Origin: Stappia sp.
Lineage (GTDB): Bacteria; Pseudomonadota; Alphaproteobacteria; Rhizobiales; Stappiaceae
DNA: 64,000 nt
Direction: 5' to 3'
Assembly: GCA_002722295.1 (NCBI GenBank)
Contig: PBLF01000004.1
Coordinates: 84,965-148,964 of the forward strand
Shown here: piece by piece, positions 55,264 to 63,991 of the stretch
Position numbering within the stretch: the first letter of the stretch is position 1
Layout of the letters: each line of letters opens with the position of its first letter
Notes under the pieces: generated by a model
Database searches by the model: none
The model's input: only the letters and a program-made list of their open reading frames with translations
Told to the model about the DNA's origin: nothing
Made by a program: the position numbers and the translations under genes

Positions 55264-56384
55264 TCCGCAGCCTCCGATGACGGGGTTTGCGTGTCGTCCT
55301 CGCGGCCCTGCGCGGCCTCGAACTCGGCGCGCATGCGGCGCACCAGATCGAGTTCGGCCTGGAAGTCGACATAGTGGGGAAGCTTCAGGTGCTCGACGAA
55401 GCCGGTCGCCTGCACGTTGTCGCAATGGGAGATGACGAATTCCTCGTCCTGGGCGGGCGCGACTCGGTCCTCGCCGAACTCGCCGGCGCGAAGAGAGCGG
55501 TCGACCAGCGCCATGGACATGGCCTTGCGCTCGGACTGGCCGAAGATCAGGCCGTATCCGCGCGTGAACTGCGGCGGCGCCTTGGCCGATCCCTGGAACT
55601 GGTTGACCATCTGGCACTCGGTCACCCGGACCTGACCCAGCGAAACGGCAAAGCCCAGCTCCGGCACATCCATCTCGACCTCGACGAGCCCCATGCGGAT
55701 CTCGCCCGCGAAGGGATGCGTGCGCCCGTAGCCGCGCTGGGTGGAGTAGCCGAGCGCGAGCAGAAATCCCTCGTCGCCGCGGGCCAGGGCCTGCAGGCGC
55801 ATGTCGCGCGGCATGGGAAACTCCGTCGGCTCGCGGGTCAGGTCGCCGGACGGCTCGCTCTTGTCCGCATAGCCCTCTGCCGCGCCCTCGATCAGGTCTT
55901 CGCCCGCCAGGATGTCGGCGACCCGCATCAGCGGCTCGCCCTCCCGCTCGCGTGCCGGCGCGGCCGGCACCTCTCCATCCTCGACGAGATCCGGATCGAG
56001 CAGACGATGCGTGTAATCGAAGGTCGGCCCGAGAACCTGCCCGCCGGGCAGATCCTTGTAAGTCGCGGAGATACGCCGCTCCGCGACCATCTGTCCGGTT
56101 TCCAGCGGACGCGAGGCACCGAAGCGCGGCAGCGTCGTGCGATAGGCGCGCAGCAGGAAGATCGCCTCGATCATGTCGCCCCGCGCCTGCTTCACGGCAA
56201 GCGCCGCGAGTTCGGGAGCATAGAGCGAGGCTTCCGCCATCACCCTGTCCACCCCGAGCGCGAGCTGCTCCACGAGTTGGGACACGGTGATCGCCGGCAG
56301 GTCGCGGTTTCCGCGCCTGCGGTCGGCAAGCATCTTGTGCGCGTTGTCGATGGCGGCCTCGCCGCCCTTCACGGCCACATACAT
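55260..56384 (-). CDS. phnI: C-P lyase subunit PhnI
   Basis: A 374-residue core subunit that displaces adenine of ATP with phosphonate to give ribose 1-phosphonate triphosphate (together with G, H, L). The start MYVAVKGGEAAIDNAHKMLADRRRG is diagnostic; LVEQLALGVDRVMAEASLYAPELAALAVKQARGD and GYGLIFGQSERKAMSMALVDRSL are also PhnI features. It sits between phnH and phnJ, one base after phnH. Confidence 0.96.
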   Translation of the reverse strand: MYVAVKGGEAAIDNAHKMLADRRRGNRDLPAITVSQLVEQLALGVDRVMAEASLYAPELAALAVKQARGDMIEAIFLLRAYRTTLPRFGASRPLETGQMVAERRISATYKDLPGGQVLGPTFDYTHRLLDPDLVEDGEVPAAPAREREGEPLMRVADILAGEDLIEGAAEGYADKSEPSGDLTREPTEFPMPRDMRLQALARGDEGFLLALGYSTQRGYGRTHPFAGEIRMGLVEVEMDVPELGFAVSLGQVRVTECQMVNQFQGSAKAPPQFTRGYGLIFGQSERKAMSMALVDRSLRAGEFGEDRVAPAQDEEFVISHCDNVQATGFVEHLKLPHYVDFQAELDLVRRMRAEFEAAQGREDDTQTPSSEAAE

Positions 56385-56385
56385 G

Positions 56386-57009
56386 TCAGCGGGCCTCCGG
56401 TGTCTTGGGACAGGGAACGGTCGTTCGCGGCAGGGCGAGAATGTCGGCGCCGGCGGCGAGGATCACGTCAACGCCGCGCGGAAAGAGCAGACGGTTCGCC
56501 GCACGCATCGCCAGGAAACCGTCCGGCAGCCCCTTGGGAGCGATCACGCGGGTTCCCTCGATGCCCGGCCCGGAAAGCGCGATCTCGTCGCCCCCCTCGA
56601 GGGCCGCGACCTCGACGACCAGCGTGGTGGACCGGTCGGGGTACTCCTGGCTGCCCTGCGAAAGGGTCTTCAGGTCGGGCGCCTCCCCGGCCGGCGCGAG
56701 CGCGAAATCGGCGCGCTCCGTGTCCCGTGTCAGCGGTGCGCCGCACTGGAAGGCGATCCATGCAGCCGTCTCCGCAGTGCTCCAGGACGGGGCGAGCCAG
56801 AGTCGCGTGTCGGCGTCGCAAAGGGCAAGCGCGAGCGCGGCCGGGCCGGCCGCGAGAGGTGCCGGCGGAGCCACGTCCACCGGAAGCCGGTGAACCGTTC
56901 CGGGCCGTGCGGTCGCATCCATGACCGCACGGAACACACCCTGCGCGGCGAAGACCGGATTGTCGAAACCGCCGGCAACGGCGATGGCGGAAAGATCGGT
57001 GGCGCTCAT
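56386..57009 (-). CDS. phnH: C-P lyase subunit PhnH
   Basis: A 207-residue core subunit. Typical features are FDNPVFAAQGVFRAVMDATARPGTVH at the start, ALALALCDADTRLWLAPSW, EEYPDRSTTLVVEVAAL and LSGPGIEGTRVIAPKGLPDGFLAMRAANRLLFPRGVDVIL. It forms the PhnGHIJ hexamer-like core. It is translationally coupled to phnG, whose stop overlaps its ATG by one base. Confidence 0.95.
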   Translation of the reverse strand: MSATDLSAIAVAGGFDNPVFAAQGVFRAVMDATARPGTVHRLPVDVAPPAPLAAGPAALALALCDADTRLWLAPSWSTAETAAWIAFQCGAPLTRDTERADFALAPAGEAPDLKTLSQGSQEYPDRSTTLVVEVAALEGGDEIALSGPGIEGTRVIAPKGLPDGFLAMRAANRLLFPRGVDVILAAGADILALPRTTVPCPKTPEAR

Positions 57010-57497
57010 CAGTCGTCCCCGCGAACCATGGTGAAGAAATCAACCCGCGTGGCCGCTGCCTCGCGCGCCACCCTTGCGTTTTCCTCGGCACGGGCCCGGG
57101 CAAGCGGCGCGACGATGGCCTCCTCGCCCTCCGCCCGCCTGCCCCCCTCGCTCCACAGCGCGGCAAGCAGCGCGGAAAGCCGTGCCTTGGCCTTGTCCTG
57201 GCCAAGTGCGTAGGCGTGACCGACGCTGCCGCAGGCAAGACGCACGGTCGCCCGCGTCACGACCGCCTCGCCGAGATTGAACGGGCCGCCATCGCCGCCG
57301 ATCCGGCCGCGCAGCATGACAAGCCCGGTCTCGGGTCCGCGCACCGGCTGCGCCTGCGGCAGCGGGCCCAACACCTCGGCACAAGCCTCGATTTCCGACC
57401 GGGGCGAGGCTGCCAGCACATCCATCAGTGCCTTGAGCCCGGCATCACCGGCGCTCGTGTCCCCACGTTCCCGGGACGCCGCTTGCGAAACATCCAT
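57009..57497 (-). CDS. phnG: C-P lyase subunit PhnG
   Basis: A 162-residue core subunit. The family segment runs from MDVLAASPRSEIEACAEVLGPLPQAQPVRGPETGLVMLRGRIGG through FNLGEAVVTRATVRLACGSVGHAYALGQDKAKARLSALLAAL. The start at 57497 is chosen because GGAG lies eight bases upstream; the longer reading from 57560 adds residues without family character. It opens the first phn unit and is divergent from phnF, with an inverted repeat between them. Confidence 0.93.
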   Translation of the reverse strand: MDVSQAASRERGDTSAGDAGLKALMDVLAASPRSEIEACAEVLGPLPQAQPVRGPETGLVMLRGRIGGDGGPFNLGEAVVTRATVRLACGSVGHAYALGQDKAKARLSALLAALWSEGGRRAEGEEAIVAPLARARAEENARVAREAAATRVDFFTMVRGDD

Positions 57498-57591
57498 CTC
57501 ATCGCTCCGTGCATGGCCTGGAGTGCGAACCCGCTTCGGAGCTCCAGACACGCCATTCATCGTGAGGCCGTATTACACCCGGCTCTCATAT

Positions 57592-57611
57592 TTGTCTAGT
57601 CTTATAGACAA
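57592..57611. promoter_or_regulatory. Candidate PhnF operator
   Basis: TTGTCTA-GTCTTA-TAGACAA is a perfect 7-bp inverted repeat with a 6-base spacer, lying between the divergent phnG and phnF starts. GntR/HutC-type PhnF repressors act on such sites upstream of phn genes. The nested GTCTA/TAGAC is the most symmetrical part. Confidence 0.6.
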
Positions 57612-57744
57612 CCAACTTGAAATCACACTACCTCGCCTGCATGACGCTGCGATGAACCTCGTCCGGCTTGCGATGCCGTTTCCGATAGGGCACACGAACG
57701 GGATCGCGCGGCCCAAAGCCGCGAAAGACAGGCACGGAGCGGGC

Positions 57745-58617
57745 ATGGCAGGAAAAAGGGGCGACGAGGGCACCGGCGAGGCGAAAGACGGCATGGTCTC
57801 CGATCGCGGGCCTGCCGGGGGAAATGCCGCCGCATCCTCTCTCGACCGGCAGACCGGCGTTGCCCTCTGGCGCCAGATTGCCGACGACATTCGCGCCGCG
57901 ATCGGCAACGGCGTCTATGACGACAGCACAAAGCTTCCGACCGAGGCGGCCCTTGCGGCCCAGTTCGAGGTCAACCGGCACACCGTGCGCCAGGCGCTTG
58001 GTGCCCTGGCCCGAGAGGGAATCGTCGAGACCGTGCAAGGACGCGGCACGACGGTCGTGCGCCGCACGCGGTTTTCCTATCCCATCGGGTCACGCACCCG
58101 GTTTTCCGCCGGCCTCGGCGGCCAGGTCTCGAGCGCGACCGCCCGTATGCTCTCCGCCCAGAATGAACCGGCCGGCGAAGCGGTCGCCACCGCGCTCCAT
58201 CTGAGCGAAGGGGATCCCGTGATCCGGGTCGAACTCGTCGGAGAAGCGGACGGCACGCCGCTGTCACGTTCGACGCACTGGTTCGACGCCCGCCGCTTCG
58301 AGGCGCTGCCGGACGCCCTGGCGCGCCTTGGATCCATGACCGCGGCACTCAGGGAATGCGGTGTCGCCGACTATCGCCGCGCACAGACGGAAATCTCCGC
58401 CGCCTCCGCGAGCCGCGCCGACCGCGCCGATCTCGCCCTACAGCCCGGCGCGGTGGTTCTGCGCACGCGGGCGCTCAATGTCACCGGCGACGGTTCGCCG
58501 ATCCAGTTCAGCCTTTCGCGCTTTCCCGCAGACCGGGTAAGCCTTTCGGTCAGCGCGGACCCCGACGATGCGGACACGGGCAATACCGATACGGACGGTG
58601 CGGGGCAGGACCGGTGA
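57745..58617 (+). CDS. phnF: PhnF-type GntR/HutC regulator of the phn cluster
   Basis: A 290-residue regulator. The GntR winged helix spans about 40-110 (ALWRQIADDIRAAIGNGVYDDSTKLPTEAALAAQFEVNRHTVRQAL, then EGIVETVQGRGTTV). The UTRA ligand domain follows (FSAGLGGQVSSATARML, VIRVELVGEADGTPLSRSTHWF, PIQFSLSRFPADRV). It should repress phn genes until phosphonate or a metabolite is present. GTG/ATG choice: ATG 57745 has GGAG five bases upstream; starts at 57652 and 57793 are also open. Its stop overlaps the next gene's GTG. Confidence 0.93.
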   Translation: MAGKRGDEGTGEAKDGMVSDRGPAGGNAAASSLDRQTGVALWRQIADDIRAAIGNGVYDDSTKLPTEAALAAQFEVNRHTVRQALGALAREGIVETVQGRGTTVVRRTRFSYPIGSRTRFSAGLGGQVSSATARMLSAQNEPAGEAVATALHLSEGDPVIRVELVGEADGTPLSRSTHWFDARRFEALPDALARLGSMTAALRECGVADYRRAQTEISAASASRADRADLALQPGAVVLRTRALNVTGDGSPIQFSLSRFPADRVSLSVSADPDDADTGNTDTDGAGQDR

Positions 58618-59180
58618 CACATCGTGACGAAATCTTCCTCGCCGTGTCCGGAAGCGCACGGCAGGCCTCCACGAACACGGCGCTCCTCAACGCCATCGCC
58701 GATGCGGCGCCTTCCGGGTGCCGGGTGGAGGTCTACGACCGGCTCGCCGGGCTTCCGGTCTTCTCCCCAGATGCGGAAGAATATCCGCTGCCCGCGCCGG
58801 TCGCCGACTTCGTCGCGCGTGTGGAACGCTGCGACGGGCTGATCATCTCAAGCCCTGAATACGTTCGGGCCCTGCCCGGCGGGCTGAAGAACGCGATCGA
58901 CTGGCTCGTCTCGCGCGACGAGATCGTCTTCAAGCCCGTCGTTCTGGTTCACGCCTCGCACCGTGGCAACGACATGCTGGAGCAGCTACGCCTCGTGCTG
59001 TCGACGGTCACGCGCAACTTCCACCCGGAGCTTTTCCTTCGCTTCGACCTGATGAAGCGCACGCCCCGGGAAATCGGCGAAGTGCTGGCCGAACCCGAGA
59101 AGCGTCGGGCGGTGGAGGACTTCCTCCAGGCCTTCGCCCGTTTCTGCAAGGCCTGCCGGACAGAGGTCAGCGAGCGGTAG
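58614..59180 (+). CDS. NADPH-dependent FMN reductase-like flavoprotein
   Basis: A 188-residue flavodoxin-fold reductase. The phosphate-binding loop VSGSARQASTN begins near residue 11, and SSPEYVRALPGGLKNAIDWLVSRDE is the typical flavin-contact motif. A GTG start overlaps the phnF stop by four bases (GTGA) with AGGA ahead, so it is coupled to phnF. It could supply reduced flavin or electrons; a link to the radical chemistry of PhnJ is only speculative. Its end overlaps the converging deacetylase gene by 14 bases. Confidence 0.88.
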   Translation: MTHRDEIFLAVSGSARQASTNTALLNAIADAAPSGCRVEVYDRLAGLPVFSPDAEEYPLPAPVADFVARVERCDGLIISSPEYVRALPGGLKNAIDWLVSRDEIVFKPVVLVHASHRGNDMLEQLRLVLSTVTRNFHPELFLRFDLMKRTPREIGEVLAEPEKRRAVEDFLQAFARFCKACRTEVSER

Positions 59181-60333
59181 AGAGCTTCCCGGCCAGGCCT
59201 TGCAGCATGTCGAGACAGGCGGAAAGCTGGGAGATCTCGATGAACTCGTCCGGCTTGTGCGCCTGGGCAATCGAGCCCGGGCCGCAGACCACGACGGACA
59301 TGCCAAGCTTCTGGAACAATCCCGCCTCGGTCCCGAAGGCGACCACATCGGCGCCATTGGCACCTGTCAGCGCGGAAACGATCCGCCGCGCCTCGTTGTC
59401 ATCGACCGGCTCCAGACCGCTCACCTCTCCGATGACATGAGTCACGATGTCCGCATCAGCCGAAATCTCGCGCATGGCCGGCAACAGGTCGTCGCGCGCA
59501 TACGCGGCAATCGCCTCGCAGACGAAACGGTGATCGGCATCGCTCACCGGGCGCAGTTCCCAGTCGACGCTCGCATGACCCGGAATGACGTTGTGGGCAA
59601 CGCCGCCTGCAAGCCGCCCCACCTGAAGCGTCGACCAGGGCGGTTCGAACCGGCTTTGCGCCGGGGCGCGTCCCTTCAGCATCTCGCGCAATTCCATCAG
59701 CCGTGTGACGTAGCGCACCGCATATTCGACGGCGTTGACCCCCAGTTCGGGGCGGGAGCCGTGCCCCTCGAGGCCGGTAAAGACCGTGGTGTACTCACAG
59801 CATCCCTTGTGACCTTCGACAATGCGCATTTCCGTCGGCTCGCCGATGATGGCAAGAGACGGTTTCTCGTCCCATCCCGCTATCTCCTCCACCAGACGGC
59901 GCGCTCCGAGACACCCCACCTCCTCGTCGTGGGTAAGGCAGATGTGAACCGGCCGGGACAGGTCCAGGTCGCCAAGGTGCGGCGCCATCGCCATGGTCGC
60001 CGCGATGAAGCCCTTCATGTCGCAGGTCCCGCGACCGAAGAGCTGGCCTTTCTCCTCGCGCAGCTCGAAGGGATCCGAGGACCAGTCCTGGTCCTCGACC
60101 GGAACCACATCCGAATGCCCCGACAGCACCACCCCGCCGCCCGTCTCCGGACCAAGGCTTGCCACCAGGTTTGCCTTGTGGCCGGTCTCGTCCGTCTGGA
60201 TGTGCACCCTGGCGCCGGCCGCGCCCAGCCTGTCGGCGGCATAGGCGATGAGTTCGAGGTTGCTGTCGCGCGAAACCGTTGGAAAGGCGATCAGGTCGCC
60301 CAGGATTGCGCGCGTGTCGTCGATGAGCGCCAT
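59167..60333 (-). CDS. argE: ArgE/DapE-type (M20) N-acyl amino acid deacetylase
   Basis: A 388-residue zinc-dependent deacetylase of the M20 family, closest in motif to acetylornithine deacetylase. Metal ligands and catalytic residues are seen in VLSGHSDVVPVEDQDW, FGRGTCDMKGFIAATMAM (zinc-bridging Asp), LTHDEEVGCLGARRL (general base Glu), IGEPTEMRIVEGHKG, and a late FGTEAGLFQ His-poor segment. The dimerisation lid (GHGSRPELGVNAVEYAVRYV) is present. It lies 65 bases downstream of a DoeA-like hydrolase, so it may deacetylate an ectoine-derived N-acetyl-diaminobutyrate rather than acetylornithine. Confidence 0.88.
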   Translation of the reverse strand: MALIDDTRAILGDLIAFPTVSRDSNLELIAYAADRLGAAGARVHIQTDETGHKANLVASLGPETGGGVVLSGHSDVVPVEDQDWSSDPFELREEKGQLFGRGTCDMKGFIAATMAMAPHLGDLDLSRPVHICLTHDEEVGCLGARRLVEEIAGWDEKPSLAIIGEPTEMRIVEGHKGCCEYTTVFTGLEGHGSRPELGVNAVEYAVRYVTRLMELREMLKGRAPAQSRFEPPWSTLQVGRLAGGVAHNVIPGHASVDWELRPVSDADHRFVCEAIAAYARDDLLPAMREISADADIVTHVIGEVSGLEPVDDNEARRIVSALTGANGADVVAFGTEAGLFQKLGMSVVVCGPGSIAQAHKPDEFIEISQLSACLDMLQGLAGKLSTAR

Positions 60334-60398
60334 GGCCCCGCCTCCTCCTCGAAGGCCCGCGCGTTCCCGGGCCTCGCGTTCGAACCGTCCGTGCGGCT

Positions 60399-61583
60399 TC
60401 AGTCCTTGACGTAGAGCTCGCGCGGGCGCTTGCACAGGGTTTCCGCCGGACCGCTCTCGCGAATGACGATGCTCTCGGTGATCTCGAGCCCCCAGGTATC
60501 CATCCAGAGGCCCGGCATGAAGTGGAACGTCATGCCGGGTTCGAGCACCGTGTCGTCCTCGATACGCAGCGAGATCGTCCGCTCGCCCCAGTCGGGCGGA
60601 TAGGAAATGCCGATGGGATAGCCGCAGCGCGCCGCCCTGTCGATGCCCGCCCGCTCCAGCGGTTCGCCGAGCGCGCGCGCCACATCGGCCGCGACGTTGC
60701 CCGCGCGTGCCGCATCGAGCCCCGCCTCAAGCCCCTCGACCAGCGCCTTCTCCGCATCGAGCAGGTATTGCGGCGGCTTGCCGAGGAAGATCGTGCGGCA
60801 GAAGGGAACGTGATAGCGGCGGTAACAGCCGGCGATCTCGAAGAATGTCGCCGTTTCCTTCTCGATAAGGCGCCCGTCCCAGGTCAGATGCGGCGCGGCC
60901 GCGTCCGATCCGCTGGGCAGAAGCGGCACGATGGCCGGATAGTCGCCCCACGCATCGTCCGTGCCCCGGATCGCATCCGCGTAGATATCGGCAACGAGAT
61001 CGGTCTTTCGCATTCCCGGGCGGATCCGGTTCCAGACGCCATCGATGATCTTTTCCGAGATCCGCGCCGCCCGACGCATGAACACCAGTTCCTCGTCCGA
61101 CTTGACCGCGCGCTGCCAGTTCACCAGCGCCGTGGCATCGACGAAATGAGCCTCCGGCATTTCCGTCTGCAGCACGGCGAAAGCCTTGGCCGTGAAGTAG
61201 TAGTTTTCCATTTCGACGCCGACGCGCGCTTCGCCGTAGCCGTTCTGCACCAGCAGGGCCGCGAGCGTCTCCATCGGGTGGCAGGCACTCGACTGGACGA
61301 AATAGTCCGGGTAGGCGACCACCCGCTCGTCGGCCATCCACACCGTGCGCACCGCACCGTTGGCATCCTGCCGGCGCCCCCACCAGATCGGTTCGTCGTC
61401 GTGGAACACCACCACGCCCTGATGGACGTAGAAGGACCAGCCGTCATAACCCGTCAGCCAGGCCATGTTGGACGGATCCTCGACGAACAGCACATCGATG
61501 TCGCGTGCCCGCATCTCCGCGCGCACCCGCTCAAGACGGCGGTCGAATTCGGCTTGCGTGAACGGAAGGTCGGACCCCGGCAT
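60399..61583 (-). CDS. doeA: Ectoine hydrolase DoeA/EutD-like protein
   Basis: A 394-residue pita-bread-fold hydrolase of the creatinase/Xaa-Pro peptidase superfamily. The sequence FVEDPSNMAWLTGYDGWSFYVHQGVVV and the later AARCGYPIGISYPPDWGERTISL are typical of ectoine hydrolases (DoeA/EutD), which open the ectoine ring. The aspartates that bind metal in M24 peptidases are not conserved (ETATFFEIAGCYRRYHVPFCRT), as in metal-free creatinase. ATG 61583 has AAGGGA upstream. It is divergent from an AsnC/Lrp regulator and followed by the deacetylase. Confidence 0.83.
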   Translation of the reverse strand: MPGSDLPFTQAEFDRRLERVRAEMRARDIDVLFVEDPSNMAWLTGYDGWSFYVHQGVVVFHDDEPIWWGRRQDANGAVRTVWMADERVVAYPDYFVQSSACHPMETLAALLVQNGYGEARVGVEMENYYFTAKAFAVLQTEMPEAHFVDATALVNWQRAVKSDEELVFMRRAARISEKIIDGVWNRIRPGMRKTDLVADIYADAIRGTDDAWGDYPAIVPLLPSGSDAAAPHLTWDGRLIEKETATFFEIAGCYRRYHVPFCRTIFLGKPPQYLLDAEKALVEGLEAGLDAARAGNVAADVARALGEPLERAGIDRAARCGYPIGISYPPDWGERTISLRIEDDTVLEPGMTFHFMPGLWMDTWGLEITESIVIRESGPAETLCKRPRELYVKD

Positions 61584-61815
61584 CGCTATCCCTTTCTGGC
61601 GGTTCGAGGATTGTGACGGGGCGAAGCACCCCCGACTCCCTTCTAGGTGGCGTCGCGGTCCTTTGAACACTGCCATTGCGCGCGGGAGGCGGCTGACGTC
61701 GCCTCTGCGACGGATGGTGTCGGCTTCACGACAGCCGCACAAGCCCCTGCGGCAACCGGCCGGTCCGGACCGCCCCGGGTTGGACAAGGCAACGGGCAGC
61801 GGCTATCACCGGCTG
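61584..61815. promoter_or_regulatory. Divergent promoter region between doeA-like and AsnC-type genes
   Basis: 232 bases that must hold two opposing promoters. I see no clear palindrome, but AsnC/Lrp proteins often bind weakly conserved sites here. Confidence 0.35.
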
Positions 61816-62358
61816 ATGATCCGGCTCGACGATCGCGACATCGCCATCCTCAAGGTGCTGGCCAGGGAGGGGCGTCTCTCCAAGGCAGAGCTCGCGCGTC
61901 GCATCGCGCTCAGCCCAACCCCGTGCTGGGAACGGCTCAAGCGGCTCGAAAAGGCCGGGATCATAGAGGGATACGGTGCCCGTATCGCGCTCAAGAAACT
62001 CGCTCCGCATGTGACCGTCTTCGTCACGCTTGAACTTGCAAGCCACGGAGGTCCGGCCTTTCAGGCCTTCGAGCAACGCATCGCGCGGCGCGAGGAAATC
62101 CGCAACTGCTGGGCGCTGGGGGGCGGCTTCGACTATCTGCTTCACATCGTCACCAGCGACATAGACAGCTACCAGCGGCTCATCGACGACCTTCTTGAGG
62201 GCGGGCCGGCGGTCGCGCGCTACTACACGTATATCGTCACCAAGGCGGTCAAGACCGATGGCGCGCCCCCGCTCGACCTGCTGCTTGGCCTGCCGGCGGA
62301 CACCGCGTCCGGCGACCCGCAGGACGGTGAAGACCGATCGGACGCCTTCCCGGCCTGA
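61816..62358 (+). CDS. Lrp/AsnC-family regulator, DoeX-like
   Basis: A 180-residue feast/famine regulator. The HTH is RDIAILKVLAREGRLSKAELARRIALSPTPCWERLKRLEKAGIIEGYGARI, followed by the RAM effector domain (VTVFVTLELASHGGPAFQAFEQRI, NCWALGGGFDYLLHIVTSDIDSYQRLIDDLL). The place between a divergent doeA-like gene and an aldehyde dehydrogenase matches DoeX of ectoine-degradation clusters. ATG 61816 lacks a strong ribosome binding site. Confidence 0.9.
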   Translation: MIRLDDRDIAILKVLAREGRLSKAELARRIALSPTPCWERLKRLEKAGIIEGYGARIALKKLAPHVTVFVTLELASHGGPAFQAFEQRIARREEIRNCWALGGGFDYLLHIVTSDIDSYQRLIDDLLEGGPAVARYYTYIVTKAVKTDGAPPLDLLLGLPADTASGDPQDGEDRSDAFPA

Positions 62359-62361
62359 AAA

Positions 62362-62376
62362 AAGACGTTTCGTCTT
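62362..62376. other. Small stem-loop between regulator and aldehyde dehydrogenase
   Basis: AAGACG-TTT-CGTCTT, a 6-bp stem preceded by a run of A. Weak; no clear role. Confidence 0.25.
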
Positions 62377-62482
62377 CGCCCGCGCGCCAATTCAGTCTCC
62401 TTTGCTGCCGATCCGGTCCCAGTCTGGGGGTCAGCGGGCCACGCGGCCCGCGCCTGTCCCGCCAGACCCAGGAGACGGACCG

Positions 62483-63991
62483 ATGGCACATGCGCCGCGC
62501 GCGAAATCCCTGACCGACGAGACCGCGGCCGGCTTTCATGCCGGCAGGCTTTCGGACCAGCGCCTCTTCCGCAGCTTTGCCTATGTGGGCGGCCGCTGGG
62601 TCGCCGCCGCCGATGGCGCGACCTTCACGGTGAGCGACCCCGCCGATCACACGCCCGTTGCCGAGGTTGCCCGCCTCGGTGCAACGGACGCCCGTGAAGC
62701 GGTGGATGCGGCCGAACGCGCCTTTCCCGCCTGGGCCGGTCTCCTTCCGCAGGACCGTTGCGCGATCCTGCGCCGCTGGCATTCGGAGATCATGGCGAAC
62801 CGCGAGGACCTGGCGCTTCTCATGACGGCGGAACAGGGCAAGCCCCTTTCCGAAGCGCGTGGCGAGATCGACTATGCCGCAAGCTTCGTCGAGTTCTACG
62901 CCGAGGAAGCCAAACGGCCCGACATCGACAGCGTGACCTCCCACCTGCCCGACGCCGAGATGGAAGTCTGGCGCGAGCCGGCCGGCATCGCCGCCCTCGT
63001 CACGCCCTGGAATTTCCCTTGCGCGATGGTGACCCGCAAGGCGGCCGCCGCGCTCGCGGCCGGCTGCACGGTGGTGGTGCACCCGAGTGCGGAAACGCCG
63101 CTGTCGGCGCTCGCACTCGCCGAACTTGCTGAGCGCGCGGGCCTTCCGGCCGGCATCTTCAACGTCGTGACCGGCCCGGCTCCCGAGATCGTCGGGGCTT
63201 TCACCGCCGACAAGCGCGTGCGCGTTCTCTCCTTCACCGGGTCCACCGGCATCGGCCGGCTTCTCTACGGCCAGTCGGCGGAGACCGTGAAGCATCTCGT
63301 GCTTGAACTCGGCGGTCACGCCCCGCTTCTCGTCTTTGCCGACGCCGATCTCGACCCCGCCGTCACGGAGGCGATCAAGGCGAAGTTCGCAACCTCCGGG
63401 CAGGACTGCCTCGCCGCCAACCGCATCTTCGTCGAGCGGCCCGTCTATGACGCCTTCTGCCAGCGCTTCGCCCGGGCGACCGAGGCGCTCAGCGTCGGTC
63501 ACGGCCAAAGCGATCCCGACATCGGTCCGCTGATCAACGAGGCGGCCGTCGCCAAGCAGGAGGAACAGGTGGCCGATGCCCTTGAGCGCGGCGCGCGATG
63601 CCTGACGGGCGGGGCGCGTCACCCGGCCGGGCGGAATTTCTACCAGCCCACGGTCCTGGCGGACGTTCCCGCCGACGCACTGATCCTGCGGGAGGAAACC
63701 TTCGGTCCGGTCGCCGCGATCATGCCTTTCGACCGGGAGGACGAGGTTCTCGCCCGCGCCAACGACAGCGACTACGGTCTCGTCGCCTATGTGCACACGC
63801 GCGATCCCAGCCGCATCTACCGCCTGACGCGGGCGCTCGAGTACGGAATGGTGGCGGTCAACCGCACCAAGGTCACCGGCGCGCCCATTCCCTTCGGCGG
63901 CTACAAGCAGTCAGGCCTCGGTCGCGAGGGGGCCGCTCTTGGAATGCGCGAATTCATGCAGGTCAAATACGTGTGCCGCGACTGGAGCTGA
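62483..63991 (+). CDS. NAD(P)-dependent aldehyde dehydrogenase, GabD/DoeC-like
   Basis: A 502-residue aldehyde dehydrogenase of the succinate-semialdehyde dehydrogenase type. The cofactor region is AALVTPWNFPCAMVTRKAAAALAAG, FTGSTGIGRLL follows, the catalytic Glu is in LVLELGGHAP and the catalytic Cys in ATSGQDCLAANRIFVE, and the C-terminus has GGYKQSGLGREG. AGGAG lies nine bases before the ATG. In doe clusters the matching enzyme (DoeC) oxidises aspartate semialdehyde to aspartate; succinate semialdehyde is the alternative. It is 124 bases after the AsnC gene and complete, ending nine bases before the window edge. Confidence 0.9.
   Translation: MAHAPRAKSLTDETAAGFHAGRLSDQRLFRSFAYVGGRWVAAADGATFTVSDPADHTPVAEVARLGATDAREAVDAAERAFPAWAGLLPQDRCAILRRWHSEIMANREDLALLMTAEQGKPLSEARGEIDYAASFVEFYAEEAKRPDIDSVTSHLPDAEMEVWREPAGIAALVTPWNFPCAMVTRKAAAALAAGCTVVVHPSAETPLSALALAELAERAGLPAGIFNVVTGPAPEIVGAFTADKRVRVLSFTGSTGIGRLLYGQSAETVKHLVLELGGHAPLLVFADADLDPAVTEAIKAKFATSGQDCLAANRIFVERPVYDAFCQRFARATEALSVGHGQSDPDIGPLINEAAVAKQEEQVADALERGARCLTGGARHPAGRNFYQPTVLADVPADALILREETFGPVAAIMPFDREDEVLARANDSDYGLVAYVHTRDPSRIYRLTRALEYGMVAVNRTKVTGAPIPFGGYKQSGLGREGAALGMREFMQVKYVCRDWS

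Noticed and set aside
62249-63796. A 515-codon open frame on the minus strand
   Set aside because: Antisense to the aldehyde dehydrogenase, whose catalytic motifs are intact on the plus strand.
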